44,563 bases of DNA from an uncultured Porphyromonadaceae bacterium (GCA_900545955.1 URAU01000020.1:1-44563); one strand, 5' to 3'. Shown: positions 7,167 to 16,126, counted from the stretch's first letter. A program made the numbers and translations. Notes: generated by a model not told the origin, from the sequence alone.

Positions 7167-8687
7167 ATGTCTATGTTTTCAGATTTCAGAATCCTTTTCC
7201 CACTCCGCGCCGCTTTCGCAGCCATGGCTCTCTCAGCTACCATTTCCATGGCTGCAGCGGCCGCGCCGGCCGACACGCTCACGCTATCGCTCGACGACGC
7301 CATCGCCCGTGCGCGCGCCAACAGCGTCGACGCAGCCGTGGCGCTCGACGAGCTCCGCCAGGCCTACTGGGAATACCGAACCTACCGCGCCGACCTGCTG
7401 CCGGAAGTAACGTTCAACGCCACCCTCCCGGCCTACTACAAGCAGTACACCTCGTATATGGACGCCGACGGCGCCTACTCGTTCGTGCGCAACAACTACC
7501 TGCAGATGAACGGCTCAATCGCCGTAAGCCAGTCGATATGGCCCACCGGAGGCACGCTCTCGCTCACCACGAGCCTCGATTTCTACCGCGACCTCGACCA
7601 GGTGGCTTCCGGAAACCGCTTCATGAGCATCCCGGTGGCGCTCACCCTCAACCAGCCGATTTTCGGCGTGAACCATACCAAATGGCATCGCCGAATCGAG
7701 CCGGAGCGCTATGCCGAGGCCAAGGCGGCCTTCCTCAGCGCGTCGGAAGACGTCGCTCTCCAGGCCATCGACCTCTATTTCTCGCTCCTATTAGCCGTGG
7801 AGAATCACCGCATCGCCCTGCAGAACCTCGACAACGCCTCGCGCCTCTACGAGGTGGCCAGAGAAAAACGCGAGATGGGTCAGATAAGCCGCAACGACCT
7901 GCTGCAGATGGAACTCAACCGTCTGGACGCCACTTCGGAACTTACCGACTGCGAGAGCGCCCTCAAGCAGGCCATGTTCACCCTGCGCGCCTTTCTCGAC
8001 CTTCCCGAAAGCGTAGACATCTCGCCTGTGATGCCCGCGCGCACGCCACGTGCCGAAATCACCTATGCCGACGCCCTCGACCGCGCCCTGGCCAACAACA
8101 AGTTTGCCCGCAACGTGCGTCGGCGCCAGCTCGAGGCCGACTACGCCGTGGCCTCGGCCAAAGGCGACCTCCGCGAGATCAGCCTTTTCGCGCGCGTAGG
8201 CTTCACCGGTACCGACTCCGGCATCGGGCAGGCCTACCGCCGTCTCCACGACAACCAGGGCGTGGAGCTCGGCCTCTCGATTCCCCTGCTCGACTGGGGG
8301 AAGCGCCGCGGCAAGGTAAAGGTGGCCGAAAGCAACCGCCGAGTGGTCGAAAGCACCATCCGCCGCGAGACGATGGACTTCAACCAGGATATCTTCATAC
8401 TCGTGGAGCGCTTCAACAACCAGCGCCGTCAGCTCGACATCGCACGTCGCGCCGACGAAATCGCCGCACAGCGCTACGCCACCAATGTGGAGACCTTCAT
8501 GATCGGCCGTATCTCCACGCTCGACCTCAACGACTCTCAGACCAAAAAAGACAGCGCCCGCCAGAATTTTGTAAATCAGCTATTCCGCTACTGGAGCTAC
8601 TACTACCGTCTGCGCTCGCTCACGCTCTGGGACTACGAGCTCCACACCGGCATCGACGCCGATTTCAGCAAAATTCTCCGCCAGTGA
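7167..8687 (+). CDS. TolC-family outer-membrane efflux protein
   Basis: A 506-aa outer-membrane channel. ATG 7167 starts a signal peptide (to about residue 33, ending SMAAAAAPA), followed by the TolC/OEP start LTLSLDDAIARARANS. Two long coiled-coil repeats, rich in Ala/Arg/Glu/Leu (about 190-270 and 400-470), form the periplasmic tunnel. The motif GLSIPLLDWGKRRGKVKVAESNR is cut here to its core LSIPLLDWGKRRGK (about residue 372), a TolC hallmark. It sits 32 nt after the second permease and completes the tripartite pump with the adaptor and ABC genes. An in-frame reading extends far upstream without a stop, but only the 7167 start gives a signal peptide. Confidence 0.92.
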   Translation: MSMFSDFRILFPLRAAFAAMALSATISMAAAAAPADTLTLSLDDAIARARANSVDAAVALDELRQAYWEYRTYRADLLPEVTFNATLPAYYKQYTSYMDADGAYSFVRNNYLQMNGSIAVSQSIWPTGGTLSLTTSLDFYRDLDQVASGNRFMSIPVALTLNQPIFGVNHTKWHRRIEPERYAEAKAAFLSASEDVALQAIDLYFSLLLAVENHRIALQNLDNASRLYEVAREKREMGQISRNDLLQMELNRLDATSELTDCESALKQAMFTLRAFLDLPESVDISPVMPARTPRAEITYADALDRALANNKFARNVRRRQLEADYAVASAKGDLREISLFARVGFTGTDSGIGQAYRRLHDNQGVELGLSIPLLDWGKRRGKVKVAESNRRVVESTIRRETMDFNQDIFILVERFNNQRRQLDIARRADEIAAQRYATNVETFMIGRISTLDLNDSQTKKDSARQNFVNQLFRYWSYYYRLRSLTLWDYELHTGIDADFSKILRQ

Positions 8688-8714
8688 TACGCCGACCGAT
8701 TCCTATAATTTCCG

Positions 8715-8722
8715 TACCTTTG
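8715..8722 (+). promoter_or_regulatory. -7 box directly upstream of the response regulator
   Basis: TACCTTTG fits the Bacteroidota -7 consensus TAnnTTTG. The ATG of the regulator follows only 4 nt later (8727), so transcription would start at or next to the start codon and give a nearly leaderless message. No -33 TTTG is visible at the usual spacing. Confidence 0.4.
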
Positions 8723-8726
8723 CAAT

Positions 8727-10076
8727 ATGATTCTCATTGTTGACGACAACGAAACCGTGCGGCTCTCGCTATCGCTGCTTCTGAAGCGGGCCGGCCACGA
8801 CGTTGCGGCCGTCGCTACGCCCGACGAGGCAATCACGGCTGCACGCTCCGAGGCCTCGCTGCGCCTGGCCGTTATCGACATGAATTTCTCAACCGCCACC
8901 GACGGGCGCGAAGGGCTCGAACTTCTGCGGCGCCTCAAGGTGCTCAGGCCCGATCTGCCCGTTATCCTCATTACTGCCTGGGGAAGCATCCCCCTGGCCG
9001 TAGAGGGGATGCGCCTCGGCGCCTGCGACTTCATCACCAAGCCGTGGGTGAACCGCGTAATGCTTCAGCGGGTGGAGACAGCCCTCGCCCTGGCCGCTCC
9101 CAAGGCCGACGTTTCCTGCGGCGATTTCGATTCTTCAGGCATAATCGGCAGCGACACGGCGCTCTCATCCGTGCTCCGTACGGCCGCCCGCATAGCCTCC
9201 ACCAACGCCTCGGTGCTGATTCTCGGCGAGAACGGCACCGGCAAGGAACTTATCGCTCAGGCTATACACCGCAATTCGCCACGGCGCGACGGGCCGTTCG
9301 TCATGGTGAACCTCGGCGGTATCTCGCGCTCGCTCTTCGAGAGCGAGATGTTCGGACACGCCAAAGGCGCTTTCACCGGCGCCGTAGCCGACCGCAAGGG
9401 CCGCTTCGAGCTGGCGGACAAGGGCACGATTTTCCTCGACGAGATAGGCGACCTCGACGCAGGCAGTCAGGTGAAGCTGCTGCGTGTGCTCCAGGAGCAC
9501 ACCTTCGAGCGGCTCGGCGACTCAACCCCGCGTCAGAGCGATTTCCGCCTTATTGCCGCCACCAATGCCGACCTTCAGGCCATGGTGGCCGACGGCCGTT
9601 TCCGCGAGGATCTTTTCTACCGCATCAACCTCATAGTGCTGCGGCTCCCCCCTCTGCGCGAGCGTCTCGACGACATCGGACCTCTCGCCTCACACTTCGC
9701 CGCAAAAGCTGCCTCGGCCATGGGCCTCAAGGCGCCGGAGATTGCACCAGATGCCATCGCATGGCTGCGTTCGCTTCCCTGGCCCGGCAATATACGCCAG
9801 CTCCGCAATCTGGTTGAGCGCACTGTGCTTCTTACCCCGTCGCCACGCCTCCACGCCGACGATTTCCGTACTACCGCGGCAATGGCCGGCGAAACGCAGC
9901 AATCCGACAGCAAGGATACCCCGGCATCGCCCGCAAGTCTTGACGATTCCGAGCGCCGCGCCGTAGAGGCCGCCATGCGCACGGCCAAGGGAAATGTGAC
10001 GCATGCAGCCTCAATCCTTGGTGTCACACGCCAGACGCTTTACCGCAAACTCAAGAAACACGGCCTCGCCGACTGA
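8727..10076 (+). CDS. Sigma-54-dependent response regulator (NtrC type)
   Basis: A 449-aa cytoplasmic transcription activator. The receiver domain (1-120) has acidic residues D6/D7, phospho-acceptor D51 (VIDMNFS) and K in ITKPW. The AAA+ domain (about 145-375) has Walker A GENGTGKEL, the sigma-54-contact loop GAFTGA (about 213) and Walker B GTIFLDEIGDL. The C-terminus is a Fis-type helix-turn-helix (NVTHAASILGVTRQTLYRKL). Such proteins open sigma-54 promoters after phosphorylation. It lies 39 nt after tolC and is followed by its histidine kinase. With the sigma-54 promoter at 2497 this suggests autoregulation of the whole efflux locus. What activates it is not readable, but envelope stress is a reasonable guess. 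Confidence 0.95.
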   Translation: MILIVDDNETVRLSLSLLLKRAGHDVAAVATPDEAITAARSEASLRLAVIDMNFSTATDGREGLELLRRLKVLRPDLPVILITAWGSIPLAVEGMRLGACDFITKPWVNRVMLQRVETALALAAPKADVSCGDFDSSGIIGSDTALSSVLRTAARIASTNASVLILGENGTGKELIAQAIHRNSPRRDGPFVMVNLGGISRSLFESEMFGHAKGAFTGAVADRKGRFELADKGTIFLDEIGDLDAGSQVKLLRVLQEHTFERLGDSTPRQSDFRLIAATNADLQAMVADGRFREDLFYRINLIVLRLPPLRERLDDIGPLASHFAAKAASAMGLKAPEIAPDAIAWLRSLPWPGNIRQLRNLVERTVLLTPSPRLHADDFRTTAAMAGETQQSDSKDTPASPASLDDSERRAVEAAMRTAKGNVTHAASILGVTRQTLYRKLKKHGLAD

Positions 10077-10120
10077 CATAAGTAGCCGGTCGAAATTCTT
10101 TTACCGCAGCTCCGCTCCCC

Positions 10121-11452
10121 ATGAAAGTTTTACGCTATAAATGGCTATGGCTTGCGGCTCTTCTCGCCGCCGCTTCATGCACCCTCCTGTGCGCCATCGG
10201 CTCGCCCACCATCTGGTGTACGGGCGCCGGCGCGCTCGCCACGCTCATCCTGATTATGCTCTATTTCGCCATGGTGCGACCCATGCAGGCAGCCGCCCGC
10301 GGTATGGAGCTGCTGCGCGGCCACGACTACAGTAGCCGTCTGGCCCGGGTGGGCCTCCCCGACGCCGACCGCATCGTCGACCTCTTCAACAGCCTGATGC
10401 ACTCCCTCAAGGAGGAACGCCTGCTGCAAAACGAACGAAACTCTTTCCTCACGCGCCTCATCGACGCCTCGCCAATGGGAATTCTTATTCTCGGCTTCGA
10501 CGGCGAAATCGAGACGGCCAACCCTTGGGCTCGCACCCGTCTGGGCTTCGGGCGCGACGACAACCTGCCACCGCTCGATGCTCTTTCGGGGCCGATTGCC
10601 GACTCCATCCGCTCGCTTGAACCCGGAGGAGTCCGGACCGTAAACCTACGCTGGTGTGGCGAAGGCATTTACCGTATCTCGCGCCTATGGTTTATGGACC
10701 GCGGATTCCGGCGCCAGTTCATCATGATCGAGAGTCTTACCGACGAAGTGCGCCTCGCCGAGAAATCCGCCTATGCCAAGGTGATACGCCTTATGGCCCA
10801 CGAGGTCAACAATACCCTTGCAGGCATGCAGTCTACCCTCGAGACTCTCGCAATAATCCATGAGGACGACGACCCCGATGTAGCGCGCCTTATAGCGGGA
10901 TGCACCGCCCGATGCCGCTCGCTCGGGTCGTTTATATCAAGCTACGCCGACGTAGTGAAGATTCCCGCCCCGCGGCTCGAACGCCTCGATATCGCCCGAT
11001 GGCTCGACTCCCGCAAGGCCTTTCTGGAATCGGTGGCCCACGGCGTAGCAGGCCAGCACTGCTCGCTGACAATGGAACTTCCGGAGACCGAAGCGATTGC
11101 ATCGTTCGACGAAGTACTCCTCGAGCAAGCCCTTGTCAACATCGTGAAAAACGCCGCAGAGAGCATCCGCGACGCCGCCCGGACCAACGGCAACATCCGC
11201 CTGACCCTCATAGAGAATGCCGGTTCGCCGTGTAGCGGTCCCACACTTACTATTGCCGACAACGGCTCGGGAATATCTCCGGAGGCACACGGACGCCTCT
11301 TTTCATCCTTCTACACCTCAAAAACCGGCGGCCAGGGCCTCGGACTTATGTTCGTTGCCGAAATTCTGAGCAGCCACGGCTGCCGATTCTCGCTCGAACC
11401 GCTTCCCGATGCTTCCGGCGCCACCTTCCGCATCTCCTTCCCCCGCCAATAA
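10121..11452 (+). CDS. Sensor histidine kinase (NtrB/NtrY-like)
   Basis: A 443-aa inner-membrane kinase. Two adjacent membrane spans (about residues 8-27 and 30-52) leave almost no periplasmic loop, so the signal may be sensed within the membrane or cytoplasm. A HAMP-like/PAS region (about 55-215) includes IDASPMGILILGFDGEIETAN, here recognised by its PAS-like SPMGIL core. The H box is IRLMAHEVNNTLAG (His near residue 227). ATP-binding boxes follow: N box NIVKNAAES, G1 ADNGSGIS and G2 GGQGLGLMF. The HEVNN form is typical of kinases that partner NtrC-type regulators. It starts 44 nt after the regulator and is very likely its cognate kinase. Confidence 0.93.
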   Translation: MKVLRYKWLWLAALLAAASCTLLCAIGSPTIWCTGAGALATLILIMLYFAMVRPMQAAARGMELLRGHDYSSRLARVGLPDADRIVDLFNSLMHSLKEERLLQNERNSFLTRLIDASPMGILILGFDGEIETANPWARTRLGFGRDDNLPPLDALSGPIADSIRSLEPGGVRTVNLRWCGEGIYRISRLWFMDRGFRRQFIMIESLTDEVRLAEKSAYAKVIRLMAHEVNNTLAGMQSTLETLAIIHEDDDPDVARLIAGCTARCRSLGSFISSYADVVKIPAPRLERLDIARWLDSRKAFLESVAHGVAGQHCSLTMELPETEAIASFDEVLLEQALVNIVKNAAESIRDAARTNGNIRLTLIENAGSPCSGPTLTIADNGSGISPEAHGRLFSSFYTSKTGGQGLGLMFVAEILSSHGCRFSLEPLPDASGATFRISFPRQ

Positions 11453-11774
11453 CCTCAATCAAAAGCTCTTACTGCTTTTATAAATCTGAGGGCGTGTCAT
11501 AATAGCCCATCTGGGTCGTCGCCTGAGGGGTTCGGGTTCGGTCATTGACCTTAGTCAACTCCCTTCTCCCTCACCCTCAAGCTCCTACCATCTGGACAAT
11601 TCTGACAGCGCCCTCACCATCCGGATAAAAAATAGGGCGGTGTGTCAATTTTTTTGAATTTTGACACACCACCATGCTGCCGCAAAAATCGGCAAAAAAA
11701 ATCGGTTCCCATGGCCGTAGCCCGGAAACCGGTTTTATTGTGCTGTTAAAATCTTTGTGCTGTTGGAGGCAGTA
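11453..11774. other. Gene-free spacer with inverted-repeat element
   Basis: A 322-bp stretch between the kinase and the small lipoprotein. It holds a weak hairpin (AAAAGC/GCTTTT, 11461-11477) that may end the kinase transcript. It also holds a segment bounded by GAGGGCGTGTC (11488-11498) and its near-complement GACAGCGCCCTC (11604-11615), and the hairpin at 11639-11670. No coding potential is seen. Confidence 0.5.
11639..11670 (-). terminator. Probable terminator of the 65-aa lipoprotein gene
   Basis: GGTGTGTCAA (11639-11648) and TTGACACACC (11661-11670) form a 10-bp stem with a T-rich loop. On the minus strand a six-T run follows after CGCCCTA. It lies about 105 nt beyond the stop of the gene at 11775. 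Confidence 0.5.
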
Positions 11775-11972
11775 TTATTCAGCGGTAGCTTCAACTGCAA
11801 CTACAGTGTCGGTAGCAACGGTGTCGCCGACAGCTACAGTGTCAACTGCAACTTCTTCAACAACTTCTACAGAGTCAACTGCTTCAGCAGCTTCTGCGTT
11901 TTCTGCCTTGTTAACGCAGGAGATCATCGAAAGACCTGCGAGAACAGCGAAAGACAAGAATAACTTTTTCAT
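11775..11972 (-). CDS. Small acidic lipoprotein
   Basis: A 65-aa protein: MKKLFLSFAVLAGL signal, lipobox MISC (Cys at about residue 19), then a short, very acidic tail of Ala, Val, Glu, Asp and Thr with the recurring unit VDTV/ATDTV. There is no tryptophan, no arginine and almost no positive charge after the signal. Similar short Glu/Val-rich lipoproteins are common in Bacteroidales, but their role is unknown to me. The low-complexity tail suggests a flexible spacer or envelope filler. It has its own well-formed promoter (12024-12054) and a candidate terminator, which argues that it is a real monocistronic gene, divergent from fabD. Confidence 0.75.
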   Translation of the reverse strand: MKKLFLSFAVLAGLSMISCVNKAENAEAAEAVDSVEVVEEVAVDTVAVGDTVATDTVVAVEATAE

Positions 11973-12023
11973 TTCGTTAAAAATTAAAATAATAAAACAA
12001 TAGTTTGTGCTTCAAAAACATTG

Positions 12024-12055
12024 CAAAGTTACCACTTATTTTCATTCCTCCAAAA
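12024..12055 (-). promoter_or_regulatory. -33/-7 promoter of the 65-aa lipoprotein
   Basis: On the minus strand TTTTG (12055-12051) is followed after 19 nt by TAACTTTG (12031-12024). This matches the Bacteroides fragilis-type housekeeping promoter (TTTG near -33, TAnnTTTG near -7). Transcription would start about 45 nt before the start codon at 11972. Confidence 0.65.
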
Positions 12056-12230
12056 GTTTTCACAAAAAAATCAAACAAAAAACTGCTGTAAAACACATTT
12101 TTTGCCCTTTTCGTTGTCGACACATTAGCTTCAAGCCTAATTTTCAATCGATTATGCATCAGCATTCTTCCGCGTATCTTTTAAAGATTTTTCGCCAAAT
12201 CAAAAATCGTGTTAACACCGGAAAATTTCG

Positions 12231-12238
12231 TAACTTTG
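12231..12238 (+). promoter_or_regulatory. -7 box for fabD
   Basis: TAACTTTG matches TAnnTTTG and lies 66 nt upstream of the fabD ATG. No clear -33 TTTG is seen. The surrounding spacer (11973-12304) is AT-rich and otherwise holds only the divergent lipoprotein promoter. Confidence 0.55.
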
Positions 12239-12304
12239 CACCCTGAAAATCAACCCGAACCAACGGTTTACGTATCGTTAATCTCTAACTACACATTATA
12301 AATA

Positions 12305-13183
12305 ATGAAAGCATTCGTTTTCCCCGGCCAGGGCGCTCAGTTTGTAGGTATGGGCAAAGACCTCTACGACAACAACGCCGAAGCCCGCGAACTTTTTGAG
12401 AAAGCCAACGAAATTCTCGGTTTCCGAATCACCGACCTTATGTTTGAAGGCTCTGAGGACGACCTCAAGCAGACCAAGGTAACCCAGCCTGCCGTATTCC
12501 TCCACTCAGTGATTCTCGCCAAGACCCTCGGCAACGAATTCGCACCCGACATGGTTGCCGGCCACTCGCTCGGAGAGCTCTCCGCTCTCACTGCCGCCGG
12601 CGCCCTCTCCTTCGAGGACGGCCTCAAGCTCGTCGCCGCACGTGCACGCGCCATGCAGAAGGCCTGCGAAATCAAGCCCTCCACCATGGCCGCAATCATC
12701 GCCCTCCCCGACGAGAAAGTTGAGGAAATCTGCGCCTCCATCCCGGGCGTGGTCGTAGCCGCCAACTACAACTGCCCCGGTCAGGTAGTAATATCCGGCG
12801 AAATCGACGCTATCAACGCTGCCTGCGAAGCCGCCAAGGCCGCCGGTGCCAAACGCGCCCTTCCGCTCAAAGTGGGCGGAGCATTCCACTCGCCGCTTAT
12901 GGAACCCGCACGTGCCGAACTCGCCGAAGCCATCGAGGCAACAGAGTTCCACACCCCCGTCTGCCCCGTCTACCAGAACGTCGACGCCAAGCCCCACACC
13001 GACCCCGCCGAAATCAAGGCCAACCTCGTGGCACAGCTCACCGCTCCCGTCCGCTGGACTCAGGGCGTCCAGAACATGATTGCCGACGGCGCCACCGAAT
13101 TCACCGAACTCGGCCCGGGCAAGGTTCTCCAGGGCCTCGTGCTGAAAATCAACCGCGACGTTGCCGTCGCCGGCCGCCAGTAA
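12305..13183 (+). CDS. fabD: Malonyl-CoA:ACP transacylase
   Basis: A 292-aa cytoplasmic enzyme of fatty-acid synthesis that moves malonate from CoA to acyl carrier protein. It begins FVFPGQGAQFVGMG, has the nucleophile Ser88 in GHSLGE, the Arg of AARARAMQ (about 113) that binds the malonyl carboxylate, and the catalytic His of GGAFHSPLM (about 195). Length is normal for the family (about 290-310). It stands alone here. Its substrate protein AcpP and the condensing enzyme FabF are encoded at 25.3-27 kb, so the fatty-acid genes are split into two loci. It is flanked by its own -7 box and by a strong terminator. Confidence 0.97.
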   Translation: MKAFVFPGQGAQFVGMGKDLYDNNAEARELFEKANEILGFRITDLMFEGSEDDLKQTKVTQPAVFLHSVILAKTLGNEFAPDMVAGHSLGELSALTAAGALSFEDGLKLVAARARAMQKACEIKPSTMAAIIALPDEKVEEICASIPGVVVAANYNCPGQVVISGEIDAINAACEAAKAAGAKRALPLKVGGAFHSPLMEPARAELAEAIEATEFHTPVCPVYQNVDAKPHTDPAEIKANLVAQLTAPVRWTQGVQNMIADGATEFTELGPGKVLQGLVLKINRDVAVAGRQ

Positions 13184-13208
13184 TATCCTATCTAACTTCC
13201 AACCATAC

Positions 13209-13246
13209 GGCGATGCGCCCCACCCCGGGCGCATCGCCTTTTCTTT
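13209..13246 (+). terminator. Terminator after fabD
   Basis: GGCGATGCGCCC (13209-13220) and GGGCGCATCGCC (13227-13238) form a perfect 12-bp stem with a 6-nt loop, followed by TTTTCTTTT. It lies 25 nt after the fabD stop and is a textbook intrinsic terminator. Confidence 0.9.
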
Positions 13247-13332
13247 TGCCCTGTGCTGTCTATCCTCCCGCAAAAGCCCTCCGGTTGCCATTCTTTGCTT
13301 CAAACCTGCTATTTTTACTGACCCCGAGTTGC

Positions 13333-13340
13333 TATTTTTG
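13333..13340 (+). promoter_or_regulatory. -7 box for the GH92 gene
   Basis: TATTTTTG fits TAnnTTTG and lies 20 nt upstream of ATG 13361. No -33 box is obvious at the right distance. Confidence 0.45.
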
Positions 13341-13360
13341 CATACATCAATAAACCAACC

Positions 13361-16117
13361 ATGAAACCACCGAAATATTTCCTCAACCTCACCTTCGCCG
13401 CCCTTGCCATGACAGCCAGCGCGACCACAAAAAATGTGGCTCCACTGGCCCGTATCACAGCCTCGTCGGAACAGCCGGGCCACCCGGCATCGGCCGTTGC
13501 CGACGGCATAATCGGCATCGACGGGCTCGGTGAATGGCGCTCGACCTCCGGCATGACATTCTGGGGCGAACTCCACTACCCCGACTTAACCCTCAGCTGG
13601 GACGAGCCGCGCACCATCGACCGTGTAGTAATCTACGACACCCCTTCCGAAGCCCACCACATCGCCGCCGTGGAGCTGCACATGAGCGACGGATCGGTGG
13701 AATACGTCAATTCCATCGCCAACGACGGCTCGCCGCGCGAGGTGCGTTTCTCCCCGCGCACGGTCGAATGGATGAAAGTCGTGGCCTCCGACGCCCAGCA
13801 TACCGGCGTCGGCCTCTCCGAAATCGAGGTGTTCACCTCCACCGGAGGCACCGACGACTACGTCGAGAAGGTAAATCCCTACATCGAGACCGCCCGCGGC
13901 CGCTATTTCTTCTTCGCCACCGGTTCCATGCCATTCGGTATGATCAGCGCCGCCCCGCTCACACGCAACAAGAATCAGGGTGGCGGCGGCTACAACTACA
14001 ATTCCACCGAAATCCTCGGATTCCCGCAGCTTCACGACTGGATGATCGGCGCCGTGGTGCTCATGCCGGCCTACGGCGATGTCGACCCCACTCTGGGCGA
14101 GCAGGGGTGGAAATCGCAGTTCCGCCACGAGAGCGAAATCGTTCGTCCGGGCTACCACCGCGTATTCCTCGACGACTACCGCATGTGGGTGGAAAACACC
14201 TGCACCGACCGCGTCTCGATGTACCGCATCACACCCGCCGACTCCTCGCGCACCACATCGATGCTCCTGAGCCTCGGCGGCTTCGTGGGCACCACCACAA
14301 TGATCAATCCGCGCGTGCACCGCACCGGCCCTTCGTCGATTGCCGGCGAAGTAACCACCGTAGGACGCCTCTGGGGCGGTCCCGACAGCGTGCGCGTATA
14401 TTTCGCCATGGATTTCGACCGCCCCATCGAGAGCCTCGACGGCTGGAATGCCAAGGGCGTTACCCCTGATGTCGACACATTTGCCGACAACGCCACCGCC
14501 ACCAAATTCTTCCCCTCCGAATATTTCTCCTACTGGACTGCCCCCACGGCGGGCGTTCGCGCCAATTTCGGCCACATAAAGCCCGGCGACCGCCTGCACG
14601 CCAAGGTGGCCATAAGCTACGTCAGCGAGGCCAACGCACAGGAAAACATCGCCCGCGAACTCCCCCAATGGGATTTCGACGCCACACACGCCGCCGCCAC
14701 GGCCACATGGCACGAACAGCTCGGGCGCATCCATGTGGAGGGTGGCACCGACGCCCAGCAGGAGAAATTCTATACCGACCTCTGGCACGTACTTCTCGGA
14801 CGCCATAAGATCAACGACGCCAACGGCGACTATCCCGACTACACCGACGGCCGACGCGACGGCGCTTTCACACGCGACGTGCGCTTCCACGCCCGCCGTC
14901 TGCCTATGAAAGCCGACGGAACCGCTCGCTTCAATATGTACAATTCCGACTCCTTCTGGCTCTCGCAATGGAATCTCAACACCCTCTGGGGTCTTGCATG
15001 GCCCGAAGTACTCGACGACTTTGCTGCCTGCCTGGTGCAGTACGCCGAAAACGGCGGCCTTATTCCGCGTGGCCCCAACCTCGGCGGCTACTCATATATA
15101 ATGACCGCCTGCCCCGCCACGAGCCTCATAGCCTGCGCCTTCCAGAAGGGGATGCTCACTAAATGCGACCCTGCCAAGGCCTACCGCCACATTGTGCGCA
15201 ACCATACCGGCCACGGCATGCTCGGCAGCAAGGAGGAGATTGATTTCTACGAGCGCAACGGCTATTTCGCCGGCAACGCCGGCGTAACGCTCGAAGCCGC
15301 CTTCCAGGACTGGACCGTGGGCCAGATGGCCCTCAAGATGGGCAAGAAAGCCGACTACCGCCGCTTCAACCGCCGCGCGTCGGGCTGGACAACCCTCTAC
15401 GACCCTGAAATCGGCCTGATAATGCCGCGGCGCGCCGACGGCTCGTGGCTCCACCGCAATCCGCTCGACGGCTGGGGATGGGTCGAGGCCAACGCATGGC
15501 AGGCCACATGGTCGGTTTCGCACGACCTCGACCGCCTTGCCTCCCTGATGGGTGACGCCGACTCGCTCGCCGCACGCCTCAACCACGCATTTGAAGAGGG
15601 AGCGAAAACCGACTTCACTTCCGACTACAACACCGGATACATAAGCTACGCCAACCAGCCGGGACTCTCCAACGCACATGTATTCAACCGCATCGGCCGG
15701 GGCGACCTGACCCAGAAATGGGTACGCCGCGTGCAGGCGCAGACCTACGGCTACAACATCCCCGACCGCGGTTACGGATGCCACGACGAGGACCAGGGCC
15801 AGATGGGAGCCACCAGCGCTCTGATGTCGATAGGTCTTTTCAGCGTAACCGGGACCGCCGGCGTCAACCCCGACTACGACGTTACGTCGCCCATTTTCGA
15901 CCGTGTGGTAATCCAGCTTCCCAAGCCCTACTATCCGGGCAAACCGCTGGAAATCATTACCGATAACTGCTCGGCCGACAACTATCTGATTGACTCGGCC
16001 ACCTTCAACGGTCAGCCCCTCGACCCCATGCACGCCATCATCACGCATGATGCCCTCCGCCAGGGCGGCCTCCTCCACATCGCTCTCAAATCCCCCATAA
16101 CTAAGCCCCGGCCCTAA
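13361..16117 (+). CDS. Secreted GH92 alpha-mannosidase with N-terminal F5/8C domain
   Basis: A 918-aa exported glycosidase. The signal peptide (1-22, ending TASA) has no lipobox cysteine, so a periplasmic location is likely. Residues about 28-158 look like an F5/8 type C (discoidin/CBM32) domain: ARITASSEQPGHPASAVADG near its start and VGLSEIEVF at its end. The GH92 part starts at VNPYIETARGRYFF, with SMPFGMI and LHDWMIG, and ends with the (alpha/alpha)6 barrel. The barrel carries DEDQGQMGA at about residue 808, equivalent to the conserved GH92 acidic D-x-G-x-M motif. Known GH92 enzymes are calcium-dependent exo-mannosidases acting on N-glycan or yeast mannan. No SusC/SusD pair, sulfatase or second glycosidase is nearby, so it is not in a visible polysaccharide utilisation locus. 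Confidence 0.9.
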   Translation: MKPPKYFLNLTFAALAMTASATTKNVAPLARITASSEQPGHPASAVADGIIGIDGLGEWRSTSGMTFWGELHYPDLTLSWDEPRTIDRVVIYDTPSEAHHIAAVELHMSDGSVEYVNSIANDGSPREVRFSPRTVEWMKVVASDAQHTGVGLSEIEVFTSTGGTDDYVEKVNPYIETARGRYFFFATGSMPFGMISAAPLTRNKNQGGGGYNYNSTEILGFPQLHDWMIGAVVLMPAYGDVDPTLGEQGWKSQFRHESEIVRPGYHRVFLDDYRMWVENTCTDRVSMYRITPADSSRTTSMLLSLGGFVGTTTMINPRVHRTGPSSIAGEVTTVGRLWGGPDSVRVYFAMDFDRPIESLDGWNAKGVTPDVDTFADNATATKFFPSEYFSYWTAPTAGVRANFGHIKPGDRLHAKVAISYVSEANAQENIARELPQWDFDATHAAATATWHEQLGRIHVEGGTDAQQEKFYTDLWHVLLGRHKINDANGDYPDYTDGRRDGAFTRDVRFHARRLPMKADGTARFNMYNSDSFWLSQWNLNTLWGLAWPEVLDDFAACLVQYAENGGLIPRGPNLGGYSYIMTACPATSLIACAFQKGMLTKCDPAKAYRHIVRNHTGHGMLGSKEEIDFYERNGYFAGNAGVTLEAAFQDWTVGQMALKMGKKADYRRFNRRASGWTTLYDPEIGLIMPRRADGSWLHRNPLDGWGWVEANAWQATWSVSHDLDRLASLMGDADSLAARLNHAFEEGAKTDFTSDYNTGYISYANQPGLSNAHVFNRIGRGDLTQKWVRRVQAQTYGYNIPDRGYGCHDEDQGQMGATSALMSIGLFSVTGTAGVNPDYDVTSPIFDRVVIQLPKPYYPGKPLEIITDNCSADNYLIDSATFNGQPLDPMHAIITHDALRQGGLLHIALKSPITKPRP

Positions 16118-16126
16118 ATCTATAGT

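Noticed and set aside
12506..13576. Minus-strand open frame across fabD and into GH92
   Set aside because: It runs over a perfect terminator and two recognised genes, and its product is Gly/Val/His-rich as expected for a shadow frame.
13586..14968. 460-codon minus-strand frame inside GH92
   Set aside because: GH92 motifs are unambiguous on the plus strand. The antisense product has no recognisable domain.
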